64,000 nt of DNA, from positions 62,001 to 126,000 of the forward strand of contig JAHQIW010004423.1 in assembly GCA_019055375.1 (NCBI GenBank), written 5' to 3'. Below, in pieces: positions 47,401 through 57,115 of the stretch (position 1 is the stretch's first letter; each line of letters begins with the position of its first letter). The position numbers and the translations under genes were made by a program. Source of the DNA: Parelaphostrongylus tenuis. Lineage: Eukaryota > Nematoda > Chromadorea > Rhabditida > Metastrongylidae. The notes beneath the pieces were generated by a model. That model saw only the letters and a program-made list of their open reading frames with translations, searched no databases and was not told where the DNA came from.

Positions 47401-48987
47401 GCAGAACAGTCGTCTCTGTGGGGTAGTGGTAGCACGCACTCCCGGTATGAGTAAAATGCGAGTTCAACTCTCGCCTGCGATCGAACGTTCCACATATCCT
47501 TTGGCAACCTTAGATAAAATATTACATTTCTAAACTTACTAAATGCATTTTGTATGCTCGCTCTTGACGCATATACAGGAAACAGTAATCGCAAATGAAT
47601 AAATATCTTTCCTTTCCCATATTCATCCGGATAAGGAGAGACATACCTAAGCAAAAGAAGGAGAAATAGTTACTGCACACTTCTTTAATAACAGGAATTA
47701 CTCACCACGTGTCTATTTCGAATTCACCATAACGAACAACTTCAATGTACTTCACTTTTGTAACCTAAAAGAGGGCATTTGAAGAACTATGATGATTCGA
47801 ATTACTCACAAAACTGAATGCCAACTTTACTTAAACTAATGGAATAGGGATACCTCCTTATGCTCCTCCTCAAGGACATCTGTATAATCCACTTTGAAAC
47901 TGGCAGGGGAAATCTCTTTGGCTTTTCGAACACGCTTCTCTCGAATTTCACAGCCTATTATTAGCTTCGATGGTTGCTCTGATCGCGTCCGCAACTTAAA
48001 TCAATTATAAACATATAAATGAATTCCGTGGCACTGTTCTCACATCAAAGACAAGCGATTGAATCCAGATTAAACACTTTCGATCCACTTTCTGCTTAGT
48101 ATAAAGTTCAAATTGCACTATTTACATGCACAGTCACGCTGAGTAATACAAAAAACATTCGATCTCACACGGGAGTTGAACCCAAGTTCCATCCATACCG
48201 AGGGGGCACGCTACCACTAAACCAAAGTAAACGCTTTGTTACCACTCCTTATCGTCATAAACTATCGAAGTTATCCGCAACCAACCTCTACTGAGTTTGG
48301 TCTGGCAAGCACATATTGGCATTACAGCGAGTGAGTAGCTGACATCAATTGAATATTAATAATCTTCAAGAACTATCCTAAATACTTTATCATAACTGGG
48401 TTCTTTGTCGATATGTGTCTACCAGAGCAAAATGTTGAAGGTTGGTTGCGGAAAACTTCGATGGCAAGTAGCGAAAAAAAAGTGGTAGCAAAGCGATAGC
48501 CTCGGTAGTGTAGCGGTAGCATGTGCTCACAATACGAATCAGCGTGGGTTCAACTCCCGTCAGGAGTCAAATATTTTGCATACTGCTCACACTTTATCTG
48601 CATGTTAATAACGAAATAACCCTGGCAAGAGCAACAAAAACAAGGAATTTCTAGAAATGCATGGTCTACGATAAAGATCTAATGACACCTAAAAACGCTT
48701 CAGTAAATAATCCAGTTTGCGCCTCTCTTCAAAACAGTGTTATAGAAACCGCTTCAGATATTGAATAAACGGCACAGAGATGATCAGAAGTTTACCTTTA
48801 GTCTTCGCGAATCAATCCAGCGGTCCAGTCTTCTGTCATCACCATCGAAATGCACATAGAGTTCGACCGGGCCACCATTCTCTGATCCACGCTTGTCCAA
48901 CACAGTTGCATTACGCCAACGTCCCCGTCTTCCTCTTACTAAGTAGGTTTCGCCGACCAACACAGACTCAACGTCCAATATCGGCAT
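44462..48987 (-). CDS. mys-2: MYST histone acetyltransferase, MOF/KAT8 type, nine exons with two frameshifts
   Basis: Exons (high to low): 48987-48796, 47994-47854, 47764-47706, 47646-47540, 46539-46444, 46376-46265, 45600-45479, 44999-44832, 44661-44462; about 398 residues. MOF acetylates histone H4 Lys16 in chromatin complexes. Seen: chromobarrel at 10-64 (LVRGRRGRW...[13 protein letters not shown]); linker [25 protein letters not shown]2HC zinc finger with Cys149, Cys152, His165, Cys169; [23 protein letters not shown]; autoacetylation-type Lys245; catalytic Cys257; acetyl-CoA loop QRQGYG at 265-270; [11 protein letters not shown] with base Glu291. Order and spacing match MOF, with a somewhat divergent C-terminus ending LLRWRPNV. 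One extra base in 47606-47618 and one missing base at 45576-45581 break the frame; all other junctions keep phase, so assembly error is likelier than decay. The donor of exon 6 is GTGCGG. The symbol is by analogy with the C. elegans MOF-like gene and is tentative. Confidence 0.9.
46010..46100 (-). mobile_element. tRNA-like SINE, family 4
   Basis: Minus strand has GCGAGTTCGATTCCACTCC (B box) and tail CCAAAGTTTTCC. In intron 6 of the MOF gene. Confidence 0.5.
46890..47010 (+). mobile_element. tRNA-like SINE fragment
   Basis: GGCTGAGTGGCTAATGATGC followed by GGAGTTGAAACCCCTCC resembles the A and B boxes of a Ser/Leu-type tRNA. The continuation includes AACGAACGCCCTAGTTTGGC, loosely like family 3. 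Confidence 0.4.
47245..47510. repeat. tRNA-like foldback pair, family 2
   Basis: Left arm (47250-47365) inverse of the right arm (47395-47500): GTTGAACCCGTGTCC against GAGTTCAACTCTCGCC, GGTATGAGTAAAATG against CATACCGAATACG. The centre includes CTATATCGAAGG. In intron 4 of the MOF gene. Confidence 0.75.
48150..48590. repeat. tRNA-like foldback pair, family 2
   Basis: Left arm 48155-48290 (minus-strand head GGTTTAGTGGTAGCGTGCCC) and right arm 48430-48585 (GTGTAGCGGTAGCATGTGC, GTGGGTTCAACTCCCGTC) are inverse copies with a 140-base spacer. In intron 1 of the MOF gene. Confidence 0.78.
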
Positions 48988-49279
48988 TCAAACTAATTGG
49001 CAGATATCTATAACAGAAATTTATAACAGAAATTTACAATTGCCATTTACAAAGCGATCCGCAAAAGACTATATAATCGAGTTATTCATTGATGTACTAC
49101 TGCCGCTACACTTCAATGCATATTTTAGCATAAGGCGACGAAATCCAAAAGACCGACTTTCTACACAGCCTTGACATTAACCCTCTCGAGACCATGGACC
49201 CAACCCCTGCGTCTCTAACGCCCAGCGCGCTGCGTCTAACTCGTCCAACCCAACGTGCTGCGTCTAACAATAGCAGTCC

Positions 49280-49548
49280 CTTAGAGATGCGCCATACATT
49301 CGACTTGATCTAACATCGTTTGAGGTGATTAAATGCATATCCAATCGTTTCAAAGTCTCGCGATGGCCTGTCGATCAATCGGTCCCACTGCTGCTATCTC
49401 TCAAGCAAGTCTGGTACCGTTTCACCGACCCCGCAGAGATGAAATGCTCGGTTAGCCTTGAGCACGGGACTGAAACATCGAGCATCAGACTGTTCGACCA
49501 CGGGCGTGCCGCTGAGCACTCTTGCCACTGCACCACACGCGCTTATCC
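49280..49548 (-). mobile_element. tRNA-derived SINE, family 1
   Basis: Minus strand: GTGTGGTGCAGTGGCAAGAG head, body with CTTGAGAGATAGCAGCAG, and tail block GAATGTATGGCGCATCTC. It lies just 5' of the MOF gene start. Confidence 0.75.
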
Positions 49549-49689
49549 CAGCATATGACAAAAACTCGAAATACCGACCTTCTTAGACCTCGGCGTTAAT
49601 ATGAGTGTATGTAAATTTGAAGGGCTCCCTTACACTTGTCCAACTAAACTTTTCTGTTGATTAGCGTGTAACACGAAGATGATAAGTAA

Positions 49690-49990
49690 TAAATTTATTC
49701 AGCCAACGACGTCGACGTCCGTCGACTTCAAAGTCGATGATTCGAGTTGACTGTCGCAGTTGACAAGCAGATATTATTAACGGACCATCATTATCATCAA
49801 CAACCGTCCTGTACATGAGGGAATCGCCGACTGAAAATCTCCACTTGGACGGTGCTCATCGTAGAAGATTTGACTGATAGCGAAGGCAAAGACTACAATA
49901 AGGGCAAGAGACCGTGGTCAATCTACTCGAATCATCAGTTTTGGAGAAGAAGACGTTGAAATGATAGCCGATTAAATTGTTCTTGACAAC
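49690..49990. repeat. Foldback element, unclassified
   Basis: The left part (TTTATTCAGCCAACG, ATGATTCGAGTTGACTG) returns inverted at 49915-49985 (AATCTACTCGAATCATCAG, GATAGCCGATTAAA). The centre holds ATCATCAACAACCGTCCTGT. A related copy lies at 50.76 kb. Confidence 0.6.
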
Positions 49991-50289
49991 TTCGAATTAC
50001 AGGCTCATTCAGCAGATGATACATGATTGATCAGTGTTGCCAAAGTTCGAGGAAAGTCTGTTCCAAAACCATAAAGGCGTTCCATAGATTTCGGCAGAGT
50101 AATAAGTATCAAATTTACTAACCAGAATTTTCAAATTGTTAATCAAATTTGCATGCCTTTGGTATCGTTCAATTAAAAATTTTATTGCAAACATTTCGGT
50201 ATACTTTTGCCTATACTTAATTCAAAATGGGGCTGTCGTGAGAAAAACTCGCTTGCTACTTATACACAATGGCGCGTAGGAAAAAATGT

Positions 50290-50520
50290 AAGGCGACGCG
50301 TAAGATTAATGGAGTTCACTGAGGACAGCCTGAGCGCGACTGATCCTCTAGACGGCTCTTTCTAACTCTGGATTTCGCTAACCACTTCCAAGCCGTCGTT
50401 TCTGCACCCGTACCATCGCTCCAAGTTTCAATAATCTTACGCGCCGCTTCATTAGCATATTCCCCTATGCGCCATTCGTGTGTAAGTATCAAGTGAATTT
50501 GTTCCCACAACAGCTCCATC
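50290..50520 (-). pseudogene. Mariner transposase N-terminal (HTH) fragment
   Basis: Minus strand encodes a 67-residue piece with RKIIETWSDGTGAETTAWKW and RVRKSRLEDQSRSGCPQ, matching the mariner/SETMAR helix-turn-helix head and the L-E-D-x-x-R-S-G-x-P linker. The rest of the element is absent. Confidence 0.75.
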
Positions 50521-50754
50521 TTGCCGTAAGTCTAGGCAAGTTATAAACCAAAATGTTGGCAAGAAAATGCGTAATTGAAGGATACCAAGATCATGCAACT
50601 TCGATTATTTCTGGTTGATACATTTGGTATTCATTGCTCAAGTGCCGAAACTCTAAATCAACTCAATATTACAAAGATCTGTGGTCGCCAATAATTATGT
50701 GGACTCCTGCAGAATGAATTGTCCGGTGGAAAACTAAAATTATCAACGAATAAT

Positions 50755-51015
50755 CACTATCATCCACAACCGTCCTGTACGTAAGGGCGTCGCCGAGTGA
50801 CGTTGTCCATTCGAGCGGTGCCCATCGAAGAAGGTACGACTCCATCGACAACAAAGACGAAGACGAAGACGAAGAACATATCGAGGGCGAACGACTGTAG
50901 ACAGTCGACTTGAATCATCAGCTTTGAAGAAGACGACGTCTTCGATGTCACTGGCCGAACAAATTTGTTATTCATCAACTTCGTAATGATGCTTAATCAA
51001 GCAATAGATGATTGA
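50755..51015. repeat. Second copy of the 49.7 kb foldback, right part
   Basis: TATCATCCACAACCGTCCTG, a short GAC/GAA trinucleotide run (about 50857-50877) and GTCGACTTGAATCATCAGCT align with 49780-49985. The left arm is missing. Confidence 0.6.
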
Positions 51016-51264
51016 TTTCTTACATTCAATAGTAACAATTGCGTGAGAAGCGTTATAGTTTAGTTGCTTCAGAACATCCTCGTCTTCTGTAGAATCAACA
51101 TCCTACTTCTAAATTTTGGTGTTTCCGTGAGAATTTCTACGAAAATTCTTTATGAAACTGAAACTTTTATTCAAAAGATCAACTGTTTTTGAAACCCCCA
51201 AAAAACATTCAATATAATTCCAAAAAAAGAATGATTTAAGCTCAAAAAGGGGTTGGTACGCCCA

Positions 51265-51312
51265 GGGTCATACACCGGTGTTTCGGAGGTTCGTCCTCCT
51301 CATCAGTGACCC
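51265..51312 (-). ncRNA. Hammerhead ribozyme motif, mirror copy in the left arm
   Basis: Exact inverse complement of the plus-strand motif at 51326-51373, hence the same intact core and stems on the minus strand. A transcript crossing the whole palindrome would more readily fold into the long hairpin than into either ribozyme (inference). Confidence 0.82.
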
Positions 51313-51325
51313 CCGTGTGGGGCGG

Positions 51326-51373
51326 GGGTCACTGATGAGGAGGACGAACCTCCGAAACACCGGTGTATGACCC
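51326..51373 (+). ncRNA. Hammerhead ribozyme motif, type I, complete core
   Basis: Core CTGATGA (51332-51338) and GAAA (51354-51357). Stem II GGAGG/CCTCC, five pairs, loop ACGAA. Stem III is minimal: A-T, C-G, A-T with a CCGG loop. Cleavage triplet GTA ends at 51367. Stem I GGGTCA/TGACCC, six Watson-Crick pairs. All catalytically required positions are present, so self-cleavage is predicted. Confidence 0.82.
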
Positions 51374-51429
51374 TGGGCGTACCAACCCCTTTTTGAGCTT
51401 AAATCATTCTTTTTTTTGAAACTTTTATC

Positions 51430-51780
51430 TCTGTAAATCTCATTCTATTGGCTTAATCAACGTTCTCTTGCTGAACAGGAGCGGAGTTGGTAATAATAAA
51501 GATTCTTCATTGTTATGCGACAGAGAATGAAGAAACGATTCCTTTTGCTGTACAAAGTACAAAGACTTTCCATTGCACTTTTAGTGATTATTCGAATACT
51601 TAAATTTCGAGCTACTGCACCACTCTTTGTTTTTTGAAATAAACTTTTTATAGCGCTGGAGCACTCAAAGAAGTTATGCTTCACGCGCGCTGCACATTTT
51701 TATTACCGCTGTATTTATGCTTCCTTAGAAGCATGGAAAACACTTAACAGTAGAGATTATCTTCGAGTATAAAAGCCATA
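51430..51780. repeat. Dispersed ~150-base repeat cluster
   Basis: Inverse-orientation copies next to the perfect palindrome (TTTTAGTGATTATTCGAATA, TAGCGCTGGAGCAC). Confidence 0.5.
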
Positions 51781-51879
51781 CGATTCATCTAGAGTTTCTT
51801 TCAAAACAAAAAAATTTTAAGTTCAATTACGAAGGTCGCACTTCACACGCGAGCAGCGCTTTATCAATCCGCAGCCATC

Positions 51880-52192
51880 ACACATAAAAGGATAAAAAGG
51901 ATAAAGCTCTCGGCGTTGATCAATCCATGAGGGATGCGCCATGCATTCGACTTCGATTTTTAACTTCGTTTGAGGTGATTGAATGCATATCTGGCCTTTA
52001 CAATGACTCGCGGTGGCCTCCCGCTGAACCAAGTCAGTGCTGCTTATCCTTCCAGACAAGTCTGAGACCTGTCTGGTACCAATTTACCGACCCCGGAGGG
52101 ATGGATGGCTTGGTGAGCCATGAGCGCGAGATCGAACCATTGACCTCATGTGCGACGCAGATCACCTCTAACCACTGCGCCACATGCGCTCT
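51880..52192 (-). mobile_element. tRNA-derived SINE, family 1
   Basis: Near full-length minus-strand copy (GCGCATGTGGCGCAGTGGTT head; tail TTTATCCTTTTTATCCTTTT). Head-to-head with the plus copy at 52578. Confidence 0.87.
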
Positions 52193-52577
52193 TTACGGTC
52201 ACAGAGCTTACGGCCATACCACGTTGAAAGCACGCCATCCCATCACACATACTGGGCGACAATTGATGCGCGGCGTATGTGAAAGTCAATCTTACTTTCT
52301 CTGCTACACTGCAGTCAAACGGTCTTTTCAGAAAATAAGCACAGCGTTGGAATTGTCGAAACTTAATTATTATTACGCTATCGAATGGTTACGCATAATT
52401 CAAGGAAGGAGCTCTGTCCTAAAAGAAATAGTGGGTTGGAAAGAAAATTGTGGGGCACTTTGATAAGCATGAAATAACTCCCATGCCTATGACGAGAATA
52501 TTACAATTTCCTATGAAGGGCTTTCCAATTGAAGGCCTAGATATTATTCATCTTTACTTTCACATTATTACAAACGT

Positions 52578-52885
52578 CCGGGCGCATGTGGCGCAGTGGT
52601 TAGAGGTGCTCTGCGTCGCACACGAGATCGTGCTTCGATCTCGCGCTCATGGCCCACCAAGCCATCCATCCCTCCGGGGTCGGTGAATTGCTACCAGGGA
52701 GGTTTCAGACTTGTCTGGGAGGCATAAGCAGCACTGACTCGGTTCAGCGGTAGGCCACCGCGAGTCATTGTAAAGGCCAGATATGCATTCAATCACCTCA
52801 AACGAAGTTTAAAAATTGAAGTCGAATGCATGGCGCATCCTTCGGGGATTGATCAACGCCGAAAGCTTTATCCTTTATCCTTTTA
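52578..52885 (+). mobile_element. tRNA-derived SINE, family 1
   Basis: Near full-length plus-strand copy with A box TGGCGCAGTGG, B box region TCGATCTCGC, body, and tail TTTATCCTTTATCCTTTT. It forms an inverted pair with the copy ending at 52192. Confidence 0.87.
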
Positions 52886-52889
52886 ACAA

Positions 52890-53400
52890 AGTCCGCCATC
52901 TCCAACAATACAGTCGAAGTCCGTGTTTTACTGCGTCATCATTGGAAAAAGGGTTTTTCAGATCGAGCTGTACTCGATAAAATCAACGAAGTTGAAGGGG
53001 AAGGCACAACAAGCAATCTACTGCTAGACGTTGGTCTCAACGCTTCTCAATGCCGGAGATCTTGACCCCGAAGACAAGTCTCATTCAAGACGTCCAACAA
53101 AGTTGAACAACGAAGGTTTGATTGCTGCTTTGGAAGACGTACGTCGTCAAGTTGTAGAGAATTGGCAACCAAACTTGATGTTTCTCATAGAACTGTGATA
53201 ACTCTCCACCAGCTTGACTTTGTTCACAAGAAGCCACGACAAGATCCGCACGAATTTACTGCAGCACAAGTCGCCAAAAGTCAAGAGAAGTCGAAAGAAT
53301 GGTACTTTGACCAATCCGGAACTTGGCGATCAACGGCAGAAAGTCGCAGAAAACGATAGCCTTTGATTTGAAGAATAGTTATTATTGTTTGTTTGAAATT
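52890..53400 (+). pseudogene. Mariner transposase remnant, frameshifted
   Basis: N-terminal HTH (VLLRHHWKKGFSDRAVLDKI), second HTH (RELATKLDVSHRTVITLHQL), HEFTAAQ, then a jump to a short C-terminal end. The catalytic centre is missing and the frame changes at least twice. It directly follows a SINE at 52.58 kb. Confidence 0.7.
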
Positions 53401-53590
53401 CATGCAAAAAGTTTCTTTTTTTTACAAGTGCCCACATCTTTCTTCCCTATCAAATATTCGCGTGAGAAACATAATAGTTTTTTTTTTGCTACAGCGTTAT
53501 TTAAAAAGCCTTTTTAAAAAGCAAACACATCTTTGAATTTTTCGAAATCTGAGCTATCGATTGATTTCAACAGTCTAAGGAGAAAGTTTT
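53400..53590 (+). repeat. Dispersed ~150-base repeat copy
   Basis: TTTGCTACAGCGTTATTTAA, GAGCTATCGATTGATTTCAA and AAGGAGAAAGTTTTCTCCAG follow the family order; a microsatellite begins right after. Confidence 0.45.
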
Positions 53591-53599
53591 CTCCAGCGA

Positions 53600-53673
53600 T
53601 ATATACTATATGTATATATACATATATATGTATATATGTTTATACATATATATGTATATACATATATATACGA
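53600..53673. repeat. TA/TG/CA microsatellite
   Basis: Mixed ATATAC/GTATAT repeats, self-complementary in places. Confidence 0.9.
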
Positions 53674-54399
53674 GATAGTTATAAAACGTGTGGGCGCGTT
53701 TGAAACGTTTTATTTTCAATGCTACAGCGCTATAAAAGACGGGCGTTTCTTCGTTCCCGGTAAACCTTTTAAGCACAATGAGACTCATTTTGATGCTCAC
53801 CACGCGATGTCAAATCTCATTAGGCTTTTGCGATGGTAGCGTTGCGTCTCGTGGGAAAGCAGGCAGACAACCATGCATGCATTCACAGACATACAGAGCC
53901 GCTTGTCTAAGTGCCGCGCAAGTGACGGCACGACTGCGCAAGTTTGTCAATGCTGGTCCTCAAAGGGATAACAGAAAGAACCCTTACAGGATTATAGAAT
54001 TCCAATCTTACACGACTCTCTGCAGCTAATCTCCAATGAATACTTGGAATACTCAAAAAGAACGAAACGGTTTTGAAGAAGGCGATACCGGAGAAACGTC
54101 AGCTACTACTTCATTGTATTGAAATATACTCTGTAGTGAAGTAATAACATATTCAATAGATCCCACCAATGATACATTCGCTACTGTTCATCAAAAAAAA
54201 AACTGAGTAATTACTTCTATGCTGAGATTGATAGATAGTCAGTCCTAGGATTCAGAATTTTTTTTTATGTACAAATTTTTGTACAATTTTTTCCAAAGTC
54301 GTAAGTGGTAGAAGTACAAAAGATAGCACCTGATGATAAGACTAGGTACTCAAATGTTAGCGCGACGAATGAAAAAAGCTAAAATCTCTGGTTAGAGTC

Positions 54400-55250
54400 C
54401 CATGTGGCACTTTTTTTGAAAAGTCTCTTTCGTAAAGCTGTAGAATCCCAAAGAAAATTATGTTTCACCCAACCATGCCCTTTAGTATTTATCACGCGTA
54501 TAATTCGCTTGAAGCACGAAAAACACATCAACGTGTAGAGGAACTTTCGCCGTATCTGAGTCGTCCTGTTATCTGAAGATTCTTTCAAAGCACAAAAAGA
54601 ATTCTCAATTGAATAACAAATTGCACCTCACATATCCGAGAGCCAAGTCATAGATGAACTGGTTCCGCCCTCAAGGACTATGCGATGAACAAGCCGCCGA
54701 AAATGTAAAACTTCCTGGTAACGATATTTCCAGAAAGCAACCACTCGTTGGAATCCAATGGGAACGTACGCTATCGAATGATTACTAATAGTCTAAAGAA
54801 AGAGCTCTGTCTGGCGGGCTCTAGTCTAAAGAAAGAGCTCTGTCTGGCGGGCTCTAGTCTAAGAAAGAGCTCTGTCTGGCGGGCTGTAAAGCACAAATCT
54901 TTCCTTTCTCATAGAGCGCGCTATCAAAAGATCTTTTTCAAAAGCAAACACAATTTTCAATTCTTCGACATTTGTGATTTCGAATCAGTATTAGTACTGT
55001 AGGGAAGGAAATCTTGTTCAGCGAAATATAAGCGAGATAAGAAAAGAAAGCACGTAGTCATGTGAAACATGATTTCATTGTGGATTTTAAAGCGTTATAA
55101 AATGGTACTTGCCAAGGCGGATTACGTGCGGCTCTAACCCCAGATATAAGCTCTCAAATGACTGCTAACACTCCGATGAAAAGTTCTCATTCAGCAAATG
55201 AGATCGGTTTCTCATTGTCGCTGTCTAACATAAAGTACCGAAGACTATAA
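54400..55250. repeat. Dispersed ~150-base repeat cluster
   Basis: Three or more copies; includes the 36-base triplication and CTCAAATGACTGCTAACACT with TTCTCATTCAGCAAATGAG. Confidence 0.55.
54791..54897 (+). repeat. Three tandem copies of a ~36-base unit
   Basis: AGTCTAAAGAAAGAGCTCTG is repeated at 54797, 54833 and (one base shorter) 54868, each followed by TCTGGCGGGCT. The unit is part of the dispersed repeat described for 54400-55250. Confidence 0.85.
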
Positions 55251-55574
55251 GGGTGTGGGGCGAATGACTTGGATTTCCAACAAGACGTATGTGGGTTGGA
55301 AATTTTACACATCAGCAAAACCTACAAGTTTTTTTGGAACCTAGGATTATAGTCTCTTGGAGACTACGAGTGACAAGAGAACTGTTATAGTATTCTCGAT
55401 GTCTTTCAATTTCGGGTTCTCCAGTAGGCCGTATTTATATATTTTCCTAAACTTGATAAAGCCAGGAATCAATCTTGTTTTAAGCAGCAGCGGTGAAGTA
55501 GATCTTTTTTTCGTGTTGCTAGCCTTTGTTATTAGAGCTAAAGAGACCTTTTGAAAGTCAAACTAAGAGAGATG

Positions 55575-57115
55575 GATCTAAAGGACTCCATTAACAATAA
55601 AATAACATCCGAAGAGCCAAGGTCATAAAGAAGTCACAGGACAGACTACGCTCATCCTTATCGCCTCTACTTCTGTAGCTTACGTGAAACCACACAATTA
55701 TAAAAGTTCCAGGAACCTTTCAAAACCATTAAACTAGGATTGGATCATAAGGTCCTCAGCATACAGATAAAAGCCCCACCCGAGAGCCAGAATAATGGGC
55801 ACAAGAAAGATTACGCTCTTCCTCTTCGCTCCTATTTCTCCTAGAGATTACGTGACGACACAATTGTTATGGAACACCCTCAAACTCTTTGAAAGCTTTG
55901 ACTAGAAATGATCGGTAACCCCTCGAACGTCAAGAGAAGCGCAGAGTTAGCTCTTAGGGAGTACGACGACTACGCTCATCTTATCGCCTCTACTTCGGAG
56001 CTTACGTGAACCCACTTATAAATTCAGACTTTCAAACCATTAAACTAGGATTGGATCATAGGTCTCAGCACAGATAAAGCCCCACCGAAGCCAGATATGG
56101 CACAGAAGATCTCTTCTCTTCGCTCCTATTTCTCCTAGAGATTACGTGACGACACAATTGTTATGGAACACCCTCAAACCCTTTGAAACCGTTCGAACTA
56201 GAAATTGATCGAGGTAACCCTCGAATGGTCAAAGAGAAGCGCAGAGTTAAGATCTTAAGGGAGTCACAGGACAGACTACGCTTCTTCTTTTTGCTCCTAC
56301 TTCTACAGTTTACAGCACTAATAAAAGTTTTACAACATTTTTGAGGCCATTAAACTGGAACTGTATCCTAATGGTCCTCAATAAACAAACAAAAACCCAA
56401 CCCGAGTGCCCCAATCGTAGAGTCACAAGACAGATCACGCTTCTACTTCTCTCTTAGAGATTACGTTGCGCCAGAATAGTTATGGAGGTTCTAAAAATCT
56501 TTCAAAAGCTTCTAAACTAGAAGTTGATAGGGACGACCCTCCGAACGGTCAAGAAAAAGGGGCCCGAGAGTCTGGATCGTGGGGAGTCATGGGACGGACT
56601 ACGCTCCTCCTTATCGCCGTTACTTCTCTTAGAGCTTGAGTGACCGCACAGAGCACCTTTAAGAATTCCAGAAACCTTTTTTAAGCCATTGAACTGGAGT
56701 TCGTCCTAAGTGGTCCCTTACAACCAAACAAAAGCCCAACCCGAAGGCCAAAATCGCAGGGTCACAAGACTAGGCTCCTCCTCCTTCCTCCTATTTCTCT
56801 CAGAGATTACGTGGCGACAGAATAACTACAGAGGTTTCGAAAACCTTTCAGAAGCTTTCGATCTAGAAATTAATCGAGATGGCCCTCTGGAGCGTAAAAG
56901 AAAACTCCAGAGAGCCAGGATCGTAAGCGAGTTACGATACTCACTCCGCTCCCTCTCCTCGCTCCTACTTCTCCTGGGGCTTACGTGACCCCACAGGGCA
57001 CCTAAGAGAGGTCCAAAAACCTTTTGAAAGAGACTCAACTAGAAAATGATCTGAATGGTCCTCACGAAACACAAAAAAACCCCGAGAGCGAGGATCGTAA
57101 AGGAGTCACAAGACA
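55575..57115. repeat. Satellite array, alternating two ~160-base monomers
   Basis: A landmark (TTACGTGA or a variant) recurs near 55677, 55849, 55997, 56143, 56310, 56460, 56634, 56804 and 56980, spacing 146-176. Odd copies read GCTTACGTGA with a preceding CTACTTCT; even copies read GATTACGTGACGACA with CTATTTCT. The true unit is therefore a ~320-base A-B dimer, four to five copies. No coding content. The copy at about 55890-56110 has many scattered single-base losses. Confidence 0.85.

Larger units (their letters stand above)
51222..51416. repeat. Perfect palindrome, 93-bp arms, 9-base spacer, hammerhead in each arm
   Basis: Arms 51222-51314 and 51324-51416 are exact inverse complements by eye, around GTGTGGGGC. 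Flanking sequence on the left (TCAACTGTTTTTGAAACCCC) matches the left flank of the related elements at 7.77 and 16.0 kb, so this is a mobile or repeated unit, not a hairpin gene. Each arm holds a hammerhead ribozyme motif (listed separately). Confidence 0.95.

Noticed and set aside
44462..48987. MOF gene as a pseudogene
   Set aside because: Apart from two one-base slips, catalytic residues, zinc ligands and all splice phases are intact, which is not the pattern of neutral decay.
49690..51015. Possible CRISPR-like or regularly spaced array
   Set aside because: Only two copies with unequal spacing and inverted arms; the host is a eukaryote.
7770..51416. A Penelope-like reverse transcriptase paired with the hammerhead repeats
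   Set aside because: No GIY-YIG or Penelope-type RT motif was found near any copy; the only RT fragments are RTE-type and are not adjacent to the ribozymes.
51927..52463. A 178-codon plus-strand open frame, the longest uninterrupted one in the window
   Set aside because: It runs antisense through a tRNA-derived SINE and on into dispersed repeat; the same peptide phrases appear wherever the SINE occurs.
52578..52660. Candidate functional tRNA gene
   Set aside because: A and B boxes are present, but the arms do not form a full cloverleaf and the same head starts a 300-base SINE found about eleven times.
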